A DNA stretch of 64,000 nt. Origin: Piezodorus guildinii. Its lineage: Eukaryota > Arthropoda > Insecta > Hemiptera > Pentatomidae. Where the stretch lies: positions 34,454,386-34,518,385 of the forward strand of contig CM041292.1 in the NCBI GenBank assembly GCA_023052935.1, given 5' to 3'. The notes below the pieces were generated by a model, which was given only the letters and a program-made list of their open reading frames with translations, did no database searches and was not told the DNA's origin. Shown in pieces: positions 33,875 through 45,849 of the stretch. The position numbers were made by a program, and so were the translations under genes. How positions within the stretch are numbered: the first letter of the stretch is position 1; each line of letters starts with the position of its first letter.

Positions 33875-35650
33875 TTCGCTCGAAATTCAAATGTTTATCG
33901 AATAAACACTAAAAAGTCTAAAAACTCCAATATCTCATCAATATGATTGATTTATATTCTGTAACATTAATACTGATCTTTAAGAATTGAAATATATTTT
34001 CTATTGTATGACGTTTCGAAAGTTCTGTGTAGGCATTTTTAAATTTTCTATTATTATTTTCAACTAAGCAACATTTATTTCCTACACGAAAAACCATCAC
34101 TCAGTTTACTTGATTGTTTAAGAAATTATTCTATACTGATAATGCGAGGTCTTAAGATGTTTCGCCAATAGCATTTCATTCGATTCGAAAAAAAAATGTT
34201 TCATAAACCTCTTTTTAGGTTTGTTAATGAAGTATTGTTTTGATTTATTAATCGACAAGAAATATTTGGATATGAAGAAAGATGGACCAAATCTTTAAAG
34301 CTGTAAGTAGAAGTGATCATCGGATTTAGTGGTTTAGGTGGGACGTCGAAACCCTTATGCTAAGAAATGAACATATATAAGTCCAAAACATATATCCCAG
34401 GAAGGTACAGAATGCGTCCCAGTTTCGAAACATTTAAGAGCTGTTCATAATTTAAACGATTCTATTGCAGAATTTCTTTAACTATTTCGATAAGAAGACA
34501 AAAGATTAACTAGAGAAACGGTCATCTCACACCTATTGCTTTAATATATCACATCTCCTTCTAGACTTCAAATTTGTTTTTGTGCTATTTCTTTTGATAT
34601 TTTTGCCTTCTCATTTCTCCTTCCAATGCCAATGAAATAATAATGTCACTGAAGAAGATGTACTTTAACCATATTTTTAAAACCACAGATATTAAATTAT
34701 TTATTTCCACAAGCTACTCTAGGGCTTTGTTTTAGGAAATTTTTATTTTGAAAAATAAATAACACAAAAGTACTTTAAAATGTATTTGAATACAGCAGAT
34801 CTCTCCAAAATGTACTACCTACATATGTAATTTTTATTTAAAACTAAAATAAAAAAATTTACTGTCCTATCATAAAAAAATGTTACTTTTAAAAAAATCG
34901 ACTGATAAAGTAAATACGTACTACTTAAAAATTAAGTAAGTACTGCTTGATTCAATGAAATAATAACTAAATTGTTTAAAAGCTTAGTAACTAATTTAGT
35001 ATTTAAGTAACTAGTTTCATATGTTAATGTTATTATGAATAAACTCACCGTAAGAATAGATTGAAGTAATCAATAGTGGCTTTTCATGTTCTGTAGAGGA
35101 ATTGCATCTGCAAAAAAGAAAGAAATATAGAAACATTTAATAATTAAATTTAGTATTCAAAAAATAAATGCTAATAATAAAAACAATTGCTGATAAATTC
35201 ATCATAAATTATGTTGAATGGGCAATTAAATTATTAACAATTTATCGCAAAACAGCTTAACAACTAACAATTGCTTTTACAATATTTTATCACAAATCAA
35301 TGACCGAGTAATTGAAACCACGCATTGTTATTTAAATTTTAATAAATGAACGTATAGGAGAGAAATGCTTTATTTTATCAACAGCACAAAAACCCTTCTC
35401 ACAGAGTACTGGTCAAGAACATGAAATAGTGTATTTTCGTAAATCAATAACTTTTTCGATTAATGCACATATCATGAATATAATTGAAGAATTTCAGATT
35501 AAAAAGAAAAGAAATTTGAATATGATTAAATTTAATTTTTTGTCAATAAATATTTTATCATGATTAATATAATGTGGATTATATAAGTTACATCTTGTTT
35601 CCATGCATCTTCTCTTGTATATTAAAAAGAAAAATACAATTAAATGTTCA
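33875..35650. other. Unannotated AT-rich sequence
   Basis: No repeat family or coding region recognised; the 60-codon open frame at 33918-34100 is unsupported. Confidence 0.5.
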
Positions 35651-35654
35651 TTTT

Positions 35655-35935
35655 TTTAAAATCTGGCTCGACAGGCCATGCAGGTCCTTGGCCGCGTGGT
35701 GTTATTTACTGGGAGAATATTCTTATCACGTTTTTTGATGAAATTTTATAGGGTAGGGACAGTACTCCATACGCCTATTTTTGTGAGTGGCAACAAGTAA
35801 ACTGACCCGGTCTCACGTACCCAGGGAAGAGCCTGTGAGTGCATCCTCATTTAATTATATCCTTATAAAAGTCCCGCCGGGACTGGTATTCGAACTCGCA
35901 CCCTTGGCGTGTGAGAATTAGCGCATATAAAAAAT
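35655..35935 (-). mobile_element. SINE-2 (tRNA-derived), diverged copy
   Basis: On the minus strand the B-box region 'GCGAGTTCGAATACCAG' is followed by the SINE-2 body, including 'TACGTGAGACCGGGTCAG' and 'GTGGCCACTC'-like phrases. It ends in the 'GGCCTGTCGAGCC' block. It corresponds to the better copy at 47440-47740. Confidence 0.65.
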
Positions 35936-36118
35936 ATACACCTTAAATTTTATCTGCTGGTGTATGATTATAATTTTAAATGTTAACTTTCCTTACAGTT
36001 TTGGATATTGAAATATTTTTATATCTCTTTTTTATATTTTTTTACATTTTTCTAAAGCAGTCTATTTTTTTTATTCATTAATTATTCACTGTAATATGAT
36101 AAGAATAAAAGCCGTATA

Positions 36119-36141
36119 AAAAAAAAAAAAAAAAAAAAAAA
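36119..36141. repeat. Poly-A run after AATAAA-like signal
   Basis: 'aataaaagccgt' is followed by about 22 A. It may be the tail of a retroinsertion whose body I cannot identify. Confidence 0.4.
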
Positions 36142-36214
36142 TGTGATAAAACTGTCCATCATTCATTAGGTTTGAATCAAATGCATAGGGCATCTGATAT
36201 ATTTTAAAATAAAT

Positions 36215-36549
36215 TATAGTGCTCCTGAAAGCCCTTTACTTTGCCACAAATCACAAACTGACTAAAACATTCTATTTGTTGCAGACATAGTCCGTGATAG
36301 ATACACTTCATTTCATTCTAAACTACCTGTCTAAAAAATCCACTTGTCCGTAATCTATCTTCCTTTGACATTCCTGATAACCCTCCGAGGAGATTGAAAA
36401 GAAGGTGCCCTCGGGACCTACTGCCTTGAAATAGTTAGTGAAGCGCTCACTACCACTGGGAAGTTCTTTCTCAAGATATTTTCACGACTTTTCTTCACTC
36501 TATATATGTACTCATTGTGTTATGTAATGCTGTTGTAAATTACAATAAA
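36215..36549 (+). mobile_element. LINE-J subfamily 3' end
   Basis: It begins 'ctttactttgccac' (the YFVTN region) and continues to 'gataaccctccgaggagattg', 'taccactgggaagttc' and 'gttgtaaattacaataaa'. The 3' UTR differs from the main LINE-J type. A SINE-3 copy is inserted in its last bases. Confidence 0.75.
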
Positions 36550-36852
36550 AAAAAAAAATACCTGAACCACTACAACCCATGAAGGTTCAGTACATGTAGA
36601 GATTCGTACTGTTTCTATGCCAACGGCCGTGCAATGAGGTGATTCCGCCGAGCTCACACTCTGCCGCCAGGTTTTTATCCCCATTTTTGGGCACCCAATT
36701 GATTGAGGCTTGGTGTGCCCTGGAGGGTCTCCATACCCCAGGATCGCTCCCTGGCTGAAATAACAGAACAAATTATATTCTGCCATAGCCGGGATTCGAG
36801 CCCAGGACCCGGAGCACAGTAGACAAGCGCTCTACTCACTAGACCACGCCGA
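36550..36852 (-). mobile_element. SINE-3 (tRNA-derived) inserted in a LINE-J tail
   Basis: On the minus strand the head reads GGCGTGGTCTAGTGAGTAGA (A-box) and GGGCTCGAATCCCGG (B-box), then a body ending 'AACCTTCATGGGTTGTAGTG'. A perfect 14-bp duplication TAAATTACAATAAA flanks it (36536-36549 and 36853-36866). In its own orientation the element ends in a run of T rather than A. The tRNA part lacks a matching acceptor stem, so it is not a functional tRNA gene. The 88-codon open frame across it is accidental. Confidence 0.85.
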
Positions 36853-36984
36853 TAAATTACAATAAATTAATAAAAAAATTATAGTGCTAATTTAGTTAAA
36901 TATTTATGCAAATACAACTTTTAAACTATAGTCGACCAATTTAATCTCGAACAACTAAATTTAATAATACAATTAATGGTCCTA

Positions 36985-37160
36985 GTTAGGGAAGAGCTAC
37001 CACTGGGTTCTTTCATTCTCTTTAGTTTAGTTCTTTCTCAAGACATTTTCACAACTTTTCTTCACTCTGCATATTTACTCGTTGTGTAGTATAATGCTGT
37101 ATAATAATATAACTAATAATAGTTATAAATTACAATAAATAAATAAAAAACAAACAAAAA
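36985..37160 (+). mobile_element. LINE-J subfamily 3' UTR, short copy
   Basis: 'taccactggg', 'agttctttctcaagacatttt' and 'cttcactctgcatatttactc' match 36440-36510, ending 'aaattacaataaataaataaaaa'. Confidence 0.7.
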
Positions 37161-37226
37161 ACGATTAATGAAATATATAAATCGCTGTTACCTATTATAA
37201 GGTCCTGGTGATTAAATAGGATAATG

Positions 37227-37544
37227 AATAGATAGGATAGGATAATAAATAGGGATCACTTGTAGCTGGGTGGCTAGCATAACAGCCTTCTATGCCGAAG
37301 GTCACGGGTTCAAACCCGCAGGTGGTTCTAGGATTTTTAATGGGAGTAAAAAATCCTTAGTTATGCCGTCCTTCGGAGGGGACGTTAAAAGGTGGTCCCG
37401 AGCCTGAGCGATGTCAGGTACTCGTTAAAGATCCCTATCCTAATAAAATCTGGATAGGCAAAATATAGGACTACCACTGTAGCATCGTCCGATTAGCCAT
37501 AGTAGCATAAAGTGACGTTTAATAAATAAACTAAAACTAAACTG
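37227..37544 (+). mobile_element. SINE-1, full-length
   Basis: This is the best copy: head GGGATCACTTGTAGCTGGGT with A-box, B-box 'CACGGGTTCAAACCCGC', body 'ccttcggaggggacgtt', and tail 'agtagcataaagtgacgttt' with 'aataaataaac'. AATAGGATAATG occurs at 37215-37226 and 37545-37556 as the probable duplication. Extra GATAG/GGATA units lie between the left duplication and the head. Confidence 0.88.
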
Positions 37545-37556
37545 AATAGGATAATG

Positions 37557-38065
37557 CTGTACTATAAAATGTTAATATATACCTAAAGATTATTTAATAT
37601 ACATCATCAACAGCAGTACATAATTACGAAGTAGAAGATTACTTCTAGGAATCATAAACATTACGTCTTCTAATTTCTGATGAAATGAACCTTTATACCG
37701 GATGGCCTACATTTATTTACGTATTCCAAGTATTTCCGACGATTCTATCTCAAGGACTAGCGAAATGTTGCTGTTAGTTTTACGATATAATGTTTAAAGA
37801 GAATAATTTAAAAATCGGCAGTGATCAATAAAAAAAACTCAACATACACAACAATAACGATCAAACATAATTTATTATTTAGATTTTTTATAATAAATCA
37901 AGGTGCCTTAAGTGAAAGAATCAGGCGTAATCTCGATTTTTTAAATTTTGTTTTTATCGTGGAATAAAGAAGATAAGATTGGAGAAGTAATAAAAAAATT
38001 CGTTTATTTATTCAAATTTACAATTGTACCTATATATAATACAACGATTAAAATATGCTATAGAA
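37557..38065. other. Unannotated AT-rich sequence
   Basis: At 38000-38030 'ttcaaatttacaattgtac' resembles the last bases of a LINE-J tail in reverse. Nothing else recognised. Confidence 0.45.
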
Positions 38066-38069
38066 TAAA

Positions 38070-38700
38070 AAAACATTTTTTTTTTAAATTTATTTATTGG
38101 AATTTACAACTGTATAATTGAATACAAGTAAATTTGAGAAAAATATATAAAAGCACGAAACACGTGTAGAGAAGCTTCCCAGTGGAAGCACTCTAAAAAT
38201 ATTCTAAACTAGAAGGTCTTGGAGCCATCTCCTTTTCAGACGCCTCGGAGGATTGTCGGAATAGAAGAGGAAGAAAGAATTGAAACTAGAGGATTAGAGT
38301 GGAAATGGAATTTGTCATGAAAGGAATGGTATCTAGATCGGGCCAAATCAGCAACATACGGAACATTAAGGTCTTTATGGATCAGTTTATTAGTTACAAA
38401 GTAAGGAGTATTGAGGATTTTACGAAGGATTTTGGATTGTGGGGATGGATACGGGAAGATTTGGTGGTTTAGTAGAACCCCAAAGCTCTACTCCGTAATT
38501 CCATATAGGTCGTATGATAGTCATGTAGATGAGCCTTTTGTAGTTAAGTGGAAGATTAGAACGTTTGTCTAGTAAGAGTTAAAGTAGTCGAAAAAGTGCA
38601 GTTTCGTGTCGTTTCAGTCTTGTATGAGGGTTCCAAGTAAGGTGTTTGTCAAGGTGCAGTCCTAGATATCGGATCTGTTCAACGCAGTACCTTATTTTCA
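38070..38700 (-). mobile_element. LINE-J, long copy
   Basis: On the minus strand this copy covers IRYLGLHLDKHLTWNPHTRL near 38700-38615, then the segment rich in Lys and Arg, RPIWNYGVELWGSTKP, ILRKILNTPYFVTNKLIHKD, SIPTILRGV and the full 3' UTR ('ggaagcttctctacacgtg'). Single-base losses shift the frame several times. The T-rich left border is the copy's A-rich tail. Confidence 0.85.
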
Positions 38701-38929
38701 AAAACCTTGGGCCGTTGTTTATACTTCAAAGTAAGCGGCCACGTTTCACATCCGCAAAGAACCGTCGGAAGAATAATAGTTTTATAAATTCTAACCTTTT
38801 AGATTTTAGATAGAAGCCGCGAGCTAAGTAACTTAGCAACTGAATAATAACACGCATTTCCCACCTTTAAAGGTTATTTTACTTTATATTTTACATAGCA
38901 ATTTTATATTGTTATATTATTTAACCTAA

Positions 38930-39040
38930 AACATATGTTTCCAACGAAACTGAATATAATTCTTTAAAATATTTTTAACTCTGTTTCATAGTTCTTAAAT
39001 TGATTTTATCAACCGAGGTAAGTGAAAGTCGTACCATTTT
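38930..39040 (+). repeat. Repeat A right-end fragment
   Basis: It ends with 'caaccgaggtaagtgaaagtcg' and is directly followed by the next Repeat A copy, forming a head-to-tail pair. Confidence 0.6.
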
Positions 39041-39042
39041 AT

Positions 39043-39970
39043 TTTACTTTCACTTACTAATAAATGAGAAATATATAGTAAGGGGAAGTATTGCAAACAT
39101 TAAAATTTTCGAATTCCAGTTTTCAGTGGATATACACGTTTTAGAATCCCTCAAGTCCAAGTGACCAAGCCCCACAAACAAGTGCGTGTGTATTTGTCTA
39201 TGTGTGGTAAATCTAGTGTGAAAACTAAAAGTCATATGGAACTGAAGTTTCATATTTAAAACAACTAAATACGCTAGAAGTTACAGCAAATTTTTCATAA
39301 AAACCGTCGAACCACAAGTGCCACTTTAAACCATACATTTTACACTTTTTTACTTTTTTCTCAAAAAGGCTTAAACGATTTTGATTAAACTCAATATATT
39401 AATGTAAAATTTAACGGGCTTTAATATCATATAAGTTTAATTTTGGTTGCAATAGTCTGACAGAGCTTCAAAGCCGATATTATAAGTTTTATTCCTCCTA
39501 CCTACCTTTAATATAGATTCTATAAAAATAATCATAACATCTTTTTAGTATTGACAAAAAACGAACAAATATAAAATTTGAAAGAATTCAATATCCAACT
39601 GAAGCTAGAAAAAAGCAAAGATATTTTTTATGCAATTTTTGTATTTTTACTTTCACTTACTATATATAGTATTTTAACATAAAACAGTAATTTATAATAT
39701 ACTGTTGGAAAAATAAAAATTCAGAAAAATATTATCTTATACACAAAATAGTAAAAGTTAATGGAGAGTGATGAAAATTCTATAAAACTAAATGATTGTT
39801 GTAGATAATAATATAATAGATTATTTAATAAAACATATTTTTGTTAAAACTCAATGTAATTAATTCTTTAACAATTTATTTTCATCTCTAACTCTATTTA
39901 AAAAAGGCTTAAATCGATTTTAACAGCAGAGGTAAGAGTTGTGTGTCTCCAGCTCCAGATTTAAAAAAAA
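39043..39970 (+). repeat. Repeat A, near full-length
   Basis: It starts TTTTACTTTCACTTACTAAT, has the palindromic 'atatagtaagggg' start, 'cgaattccagttttc', 'gattttgattaaactc', 'tatactgttggaaa' and an end 'cagaggtaag' with 'agctccagattt'. The internal GT repeat is short here (GTGCGTGTGTA). Confidence 0.8.
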
Positions 39971-41990
39971 AATATAATATTGTATATTGTTAATGTTTTA
40001 TAATATTTCATCTATTTTAATTCTGTTTTTGTTAATATTGTAATTTTCTATTGTTTAATTTTTAGTTAATTGATCTTATTTATATATTTTTGTCTTCATA
40101 TATTTTATAAGAAATGGACTGCAAAATTACTGTAAATAATAACAGGATTAAATAATATTTATCTGCTTAAAATATCAATATTTTAATAACAATCTATAAG
40201 TTACTTATCATAATTAATTTTAGGAGCTGTTACGTGGTCATAACACTCAGAGGATGTGCGTTTAATTCATGAAATAATTACTGATATAAAGAAGGAAGAA
40301 AATCAAATTAGGAAATGGAGAGCTGGTTGACAAATAAGGTAAAAAATTAAATAATAAAATACTTTCAGGGATAATAAATCAGTATAATACAAAACTAATC
40401 ATTTACAAATAGCACCTTCCATATTATTCATCAATGGCAACTAATAGTAATGTTAGTGATAATCTAATATATACTTAACACGTATATATTAGTGAAACAA
40501 TTATTCAAATGGAAAAATATAGTGTTTCACAAAATTAGTTATAATTGAAATCTACACAATAAAGAGTCTATACATATTAAAATATAAGCGTAATTTTACA
40601 TTAACTAAAATATTCCTTGCCTATGCTACAAAAACAATAAATAAATGACATAAGATCAAAGGAAGTAACAAATTATTTTTAATAACTAGACTGTTAAAAG
40701 ACTAAATTTCATTTCTGAAAATATTGTGTAGCAAATTAGGTAGACAAAAAAAAAAGAATATTCAATAATGATAAAAATAAGGAATGAATAGAGGAATATC
40801 AAAGATTAAGTGATGAGCCTTTAAACTTCAATTTAAGACTTTTAACATGGTTTAATAATTGTAATTAAAGAATAATGAATAAAATAAAAAATTAAGATTC
40901 TTTTAATACTTCATTATGAGGTCATGCATAATATTTACTGAACTGAAGGTAACAAAACGGGCATTATCTTTGATATTTAGGTATAACCATTGTGAATCAA
41001 ACAATGGTATAAATTTAGTTCCAATATATGTGGGGTAGATTTCACATGTTTGTTCCGTTAGACCCTAGAAACCGGATACTAAATTTTACTGCTCAGATGA
41101 TGGCTCAAATATCACAGATTACATAAATTAACAGGAATTTCATTTTTTTCTTCTTTATTTTTTTTTATTCCGACCGCTGGTCGATAATTAAGGTCCTTAA
41201 TTTCAGAGGGATGTTAGTAATTTAAAAAAAAAAAAAAAAAGGAAACTGAAATAGAGGGAAAGAGATGGTGTATCGCTGGTGCGGCGTACAGAGCCCTGAG
41301 CATTGTAGATAAGGCACACAGGGGCCCCTCTGTATCATCTATCAGGCCTTAAGCTTCTGGTCAGACCTGTTATCAATTTGGAGTTCACAGGAAATATTTT
41401 TTTTTTTTTTTTATCTTTATTATTTTTCTCCTTTATGTGCTACTGATTATCTATAATGTATTATAGGTACCGCCTATCTTACGTATCCTAGCTTCACTAA
41501 GTCTATCTCCTAGCTATTATTACACCATTTTTTGTACCATAGGTCCTCGATTCAACACTGATTTCTACAGAATTTTAGGGTTCGTACGGTATCTAATCAT
41601 TTTGGAGAGACATATTATTAAAACTTTCCTAAAATATATTTTTTGGCCAATCTTAAAATAAGTTTATTTTATTTTATAAATTACCAGGTTTTTTATATTT
41701 TGTAAGTTAAGTAATAAAAAAAAAATCTGTTATATTTGCGATTAATTATTAGTATTCTTCAATGGGATGATATGATACAAGCATGTGCAGCATGCTAAAG
41801 GTTATATTTTTCAGGGAGAATTTTTCCCCTGGACAAGTATGATGTCAGCGCACACAAGGTTAAGGATTTCATATCCACTATGATATTCTTCTAATTATAT
41901 ATTTAATTTTAGTAAAATTGTGATTTTTTTTTAATATCATTTTATAAATGTTTTGATGCTCATTATTTATTTTTTCCGATTGTTTGCTCT
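39971..41990. other. Unannotated AT-rich sequence
   Basis: A stretch at 41240-41400 has more G+C ('ggtgcggcgtacagagccc') and is bordered by A and T runs, so it may be a retroelement fragment. I could not assign it. Confidence 0.45.
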
Positions 41991-41994
41991 TCAT

Positions 41995-42190
41995 CGTCTA
42001 ATTCAATCTTCCTTAGATGTTCCGCATGAGGTGATTGAAAAGAAGGTGGTCACGGGACCTATTTCCTTAAAATAGTTAATGAAGAGGTATCACTGGGTAG
42101 TTCTTTCATAACAGATTTTTACCACTTGTCCAATATTTACTAATTTTAATAGTTTAATAGAGTTAAAAATTAATTAATTTAAAAAATAAG
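41995..42190 (+). mobile_element. LINE-J 3' end fragment
   Basis: 'gatgttccgcatgaggtgattgaaaag' followed by 'acgggacctatttcct' and 'tcactgggtagttctttc' follow the C-terminal/3' UTR order of the 36.2-kb subfamily. Confidence 0.65.
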
Positions 42191-42214
42191 TTTGATAATC
42201 AATCTTTATTTCAG

Positions 42215-42450
42215 TAATCTTGAAGGATTTTCGAGAATAAAAAGGGAACCGGTTTTAGACAAGTTCGTTATGGTGGTGACTTTTGATACAGAAACGCATC
42301 TGCTTAGCTGTATGTCTGCAACAACGCAGTATTTTGTAACAACTTTGTGATTTTGTTGGTGACAAATTAAGGCGTATTTATGATTATTCGGAGAATTTCG
42401 TATTGTAAGGATTGGATACGGGAGGAAATTAATGTTTATAAGTTTAATAC
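42215..42450 (-). mobile_element. LINE-J fragment, inverted beside the previous one
   Basis: 'gtgacaaattaaggcgtatt' and 'cgtattgtaaggattggatacgggagg' are the reverse of the VTN and SRIQSL regions. It lies tail-to-tail with the preceding fragment. Confidence 0.6.
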
Positions 42451-42454
42451 ATTA

Positions 42455-43355
42455 TTTTATGACCGGACTATATTATTAGCAAGAACTAAAGGACTGATCT
42501 GCTTAGTTTCATGGTTAATAATGTCGTAAATACAAATATGAATTAAGCCGATCACACTGACTTAAGGTGAATGGGAGTGGTGCGGGTCACCCAGGCGCCG
42601 TTCTTCAAGGGCGCTAAAAAAACAAAATATTTGAAATAAGAAATTTCGTTTTACAGTTGTTGTCGTTAGATAAACCATAATAAAGTTTTCGTAACTCTTG
42701 CTTTGGTCATTCCCCATTGTCGGTAAACTTCATAGGGTTGTACTTTTCCCAAGAGAAAAACAAAAAGCAGTTACTGACCGAGCAACGCAAAAAAAAAAAA
42801 AAAAATTACATATATTATTCTTGACATGAAATTGCAATGATAATCAATATAGTTTGATAAATATAGAAATAGTTTGATTAACATTCCAATCAGACTAAAC
42901 TCTCTTCGATGTTACTCATCACATCGTAATAACTATTGACAAAAAAGTATTAATTTTTAATTAAATGCATTTTATTTTAAAGATTTTAATTACCATGCTA
43001 ACTTTAGTATTTATTTTTGTTAATGGTATATGATAAAATTTTCAAAATGAAAAAAAAGTTAATATTTTTTTTCACTGTGCATAGAAAGTCTTATAAAAAA
43101 AAATTTCTAATGTATCATGTTTTTTGTTTTTATTTCATTTTTTAAATAATCTCAATCCAACTGCAAGAATTATTTCCAACAATCAAAAAGAAAACGTGAT
43201 TTTCTTTTAATTAAAACAGTGACAACAATTATTTGGTATTTTACCTCGAGACAAATAAAAAAAAATAAAATAAAAAATTAGTCTGAAACTTTTTAATTCT
43301 CTGGCATCCATGCATTCAGTAAAACAAAGAGAAAAAAATATATCTTTGGTAGAGA
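42455..43355. other. Unannotated AT-rich sequence
   Basis: Nothing recognised; the 116-codon minus-strand open frame at 43207-43557 is antisense to the LINE fragment that follows. Confidence 0.5.
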
Positions 43356-43359
43356 GTAT

Positions 43360-43745
43360 AATGTATGTTTCGGAGACATGGCCCCTCAGCATAGCCCAGG
43401 GAAAGAATTTTATTCTGTTGAAATGGAGTTTTGGAGGAGAGCGGCAAGGATATCGAGAATCGAAAGGGTGAAAAATGTCACTATAAGAGAAGCACTTGAA
43501 ATAAAGCGCAACATTCTTGAGGTGATGGAAGAAAGGAGGCTTAGGTGGTAAGGTCATGTGAAACGAATGGGAGACAATCGCTTACTAAAATAATTATGGA
43601 TTGGAGGCAGATGGAGAAGGAGAGGAAGAAGACTAGTTAGATGGAAGGATTGAGTGGTGGAGAGTATGGCTGGTAGGGCTTCGGAGGAGGACGCCGATGG
43701 ACCGCGAGATCGGAAACTGCATGGCAGAGTTGTTGAGGAAACTTA
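43360..43745 (+). pseudogene. RTE-like LINE reverse transcriptase C-terminus
   Basis: Reading through a frameshift, the DNA encodes YVSETWPLS (43366 onward), then VEMEFWRRAARISRIERVKN, EEIRLRW-type sequence 'MEERRLRW', a stop, GHVKRMGDNRLLK and RWRRRGRRLVRWKD. This matches the common end of RTE/BovB-type and related retrotransposon ORFs (Y.SETW, then RA.RISR, RLRWYGHV.RM). At least three in-frame stops mark it as dead. It is the only copy of this LINE type seen in the window. Confidence 0.85.
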
Positions 43746-43908
43746 AATTAAGAAATTCCTGACGAAAAAAAAAAGTACTATTAGACAAAAAAATACTTTA
43801 TATAACGTTTATCGAAGAGATGTGTAATTTTAAAGGCAAAAACCATGTTTATAACTATTAAAGGCAATAGTTATCGTACTCACAACTAGAGAAATAATTT
43901 ACTTATTA

Positions 43909-44503
43909 CTTTCACTTACCTATGCATGAAATATATAGTAATGGTAAGTGAAAATTATTGCGAACGTGAAAATTTTCGAATTCCAGTTTTCGAATGAAAT
44001 ACACGTTTTAAGGTTCCCTACCTAAGTTCAAATGACCAAGTCCCGAAAAAACTGTTGTGTGTGTGTGTGTGTGTGTATGTGGTATGTCTAGCCCAAAAAA
44101 CTAAAAGCCGTACAAAACTGGAATTTTCATATTTAAGTTGTCTTAAATAATACGACCGAGATGTTACAGCTACTTTCCATCAAAATCAGCAAACCAGAAG
44201 AGGCACTTTAATCTTTAATACATTCTCACGATATTTCTAAAAGATGTAAATCCTAAATTTTAATTTCTTAATTATATTTCATTGATTAAACTACATATAA
44301 ATGCGAATTAACAAGTTATTAAATTACATTCTGATTTAAATAGATACATTTCTATAATGAATTAAATACTAAGTTAAATGGATTTTAAAATATTTTTAAA
44401 GTTTTATTGTAGATTAAAAACATAATATCTTAACATATAAGTTAAAATTTGATAAATAAAAATTAGTTCTTAAAGTTGTTGTGTGCACCAGATTTTTATA
44501 TAA
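43909..44503 (+). repeat. Repeat A, with (GT)n and shortened right half
   Basis: It starts ACTTTCACTTACCTATGCAT, includes 'cgaattccagttttcg', a (GT)n run at 44055-44080 and 'gatgttacagc'. It ends 'gttgtgtgcaccagattttt' without the usual GGTAAGTGAAAG. Confidence 0.78.
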
Positions 44504-45265
44504 ATACTATTATACAAATAAAATTATGTATAAAATATCAAAGGTATTAAGAAATATGAGCTGTAATACAAACAACTAATAATAAAACTGAAAACAAAAT
44601 GAAAATGAAGTCTATAGACATATGACGCTATCAAATGAAAATAAAAACAGGAATGCACTTAATCAATTTTATAGTATTGTTGAAGATTTTTTCACTGTTA
44701 CTCAATGCAGATAAGACACTTTTTCGTTTCTCAAAATTAACTGTGCGAACACTCTACTTATAAAAATAGACATGTAAATTTTAAAAAAATAATTAAGGGA
44801 TGAACTTCATACCCATTGTAGTAATTTTTTTTTTTTTTTTTTTGAGACATGAACAAAAGAAATTTATCCGGGATCTACTGAAGGATGTACAGGTACTGGA
44901 ATCCTTCTACGTTACAAAGGAACAAGATCATTAGACCAGTGGAGATGTGGGTAATTCTTTTCCTCGTATTTCACATACCACATACTATGTGGTATTTAAT
45001 GTTCTATTTCTCATTCCCTCTTCGGTAACGCACTGAGATAGTGCATGAAGAAACAAAAACAAATAAGAGCTTCACTAAATGGGGTAATTGTTCTTGTATT
45101 TGTCTAAAAATCAGAATATGAACTAATATGGAATCTCTCTTCTCCCAGTATGTTTATAACATCTCGTCAACTTAACTAGCACGGAATACGCCGAAGAAAT
45201 TATCGGAGACTACCACTGTAATTTTAGGAGGACTCTTTCCACTGTTGATCAGATATTTTTCTTAT
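44504..45265. other. Unannotated sequence
   Basis: A T run lies at 44825-44843. A somewhat less AT-rich part at 44860-45010 was not identified. Confidence 0.5.
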
Positions 45266-45267
45266 AT

Positions 45268-45835
45268 TAGGTAATGAAATAAGTTCCTAACGCTTTTCAA
45301 TATTTCAATTTGATCCTCTCTGTGTTTATAAAATGACGTTCAATTGGTTAATAATGTTTACATTTTTTAAAAAAGGGGTTTATTGAGGTGTTTTTACGCA
45401 TCACTTTGAACTGAGATTCCTTATCTTTAAGTGGTATTTTGCTAGCTCAGAATGGAAAGGAAAATTTTTTATTATCCTCATTTAATGATTTTATTTTCGA
45501 AAAGCGTAATCCACTGTATTGACGGTTAAAAAAACTTTCAGTACGTATGCGGATGATACCTTAGGAGGAACCACCGTCCGTAAGTTGTTTGCTCGTTTCA
45601 GAACCATTAATTTTGACTTGAAAGATGCTAAGCACTCGCTCGAAGCTCCGAAGTTTTGGGAGGACGGAATAAAAAAAATTAACCCTGAGATATGATAACA
45701 AGTAATGATCAAAACAAGTCGTACATAAATTATAACTTTTTTTTTATACATGAATCCTCAACATCAATAAAAAACGCTACCAACTGAATTAGTAGCTCAA
45801 TGTTAAACACATTTACGTTTCTGTGGCAAAATAAT
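45268..45835 (+). pseudogene. Decayed mariner-type element (copy c)
   Basis: This is the most readable of three related copies. A frame at about 45480-45670 gives FYFRKA, then TVKKTFSTYADDTLGGTTVR and KLFARFRTINFDLKDAK. This is the mariner N-terminal helix-turn-helix ('FYFRKGKSA', 'Y.DD.L...T.RKWFARFR.G.FDLED'). After 'EAPKFWEDGIK' the catalytic region is missing and the right end ('aaaaaacgctacc') follows. Stops interrupt the start. Similarity to copy b continues about 50 bases past the presumed terminus. Confidence 0.65.
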
Positions 45836-45849
45836 ATAGTGTTTATACT

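Noticed and set aside
36780..36852. Possible tRNA gene on the minus strand
   Set aside because: A- and B-boxes are present but the acceptor stem does not pair, and a SINE body with a TSD is attached.
43207..43557. 116-codon minus-strand open frame
   Set aside because: It is antisense to the RTE-like fragment, whose plus-strand motifs are clear.
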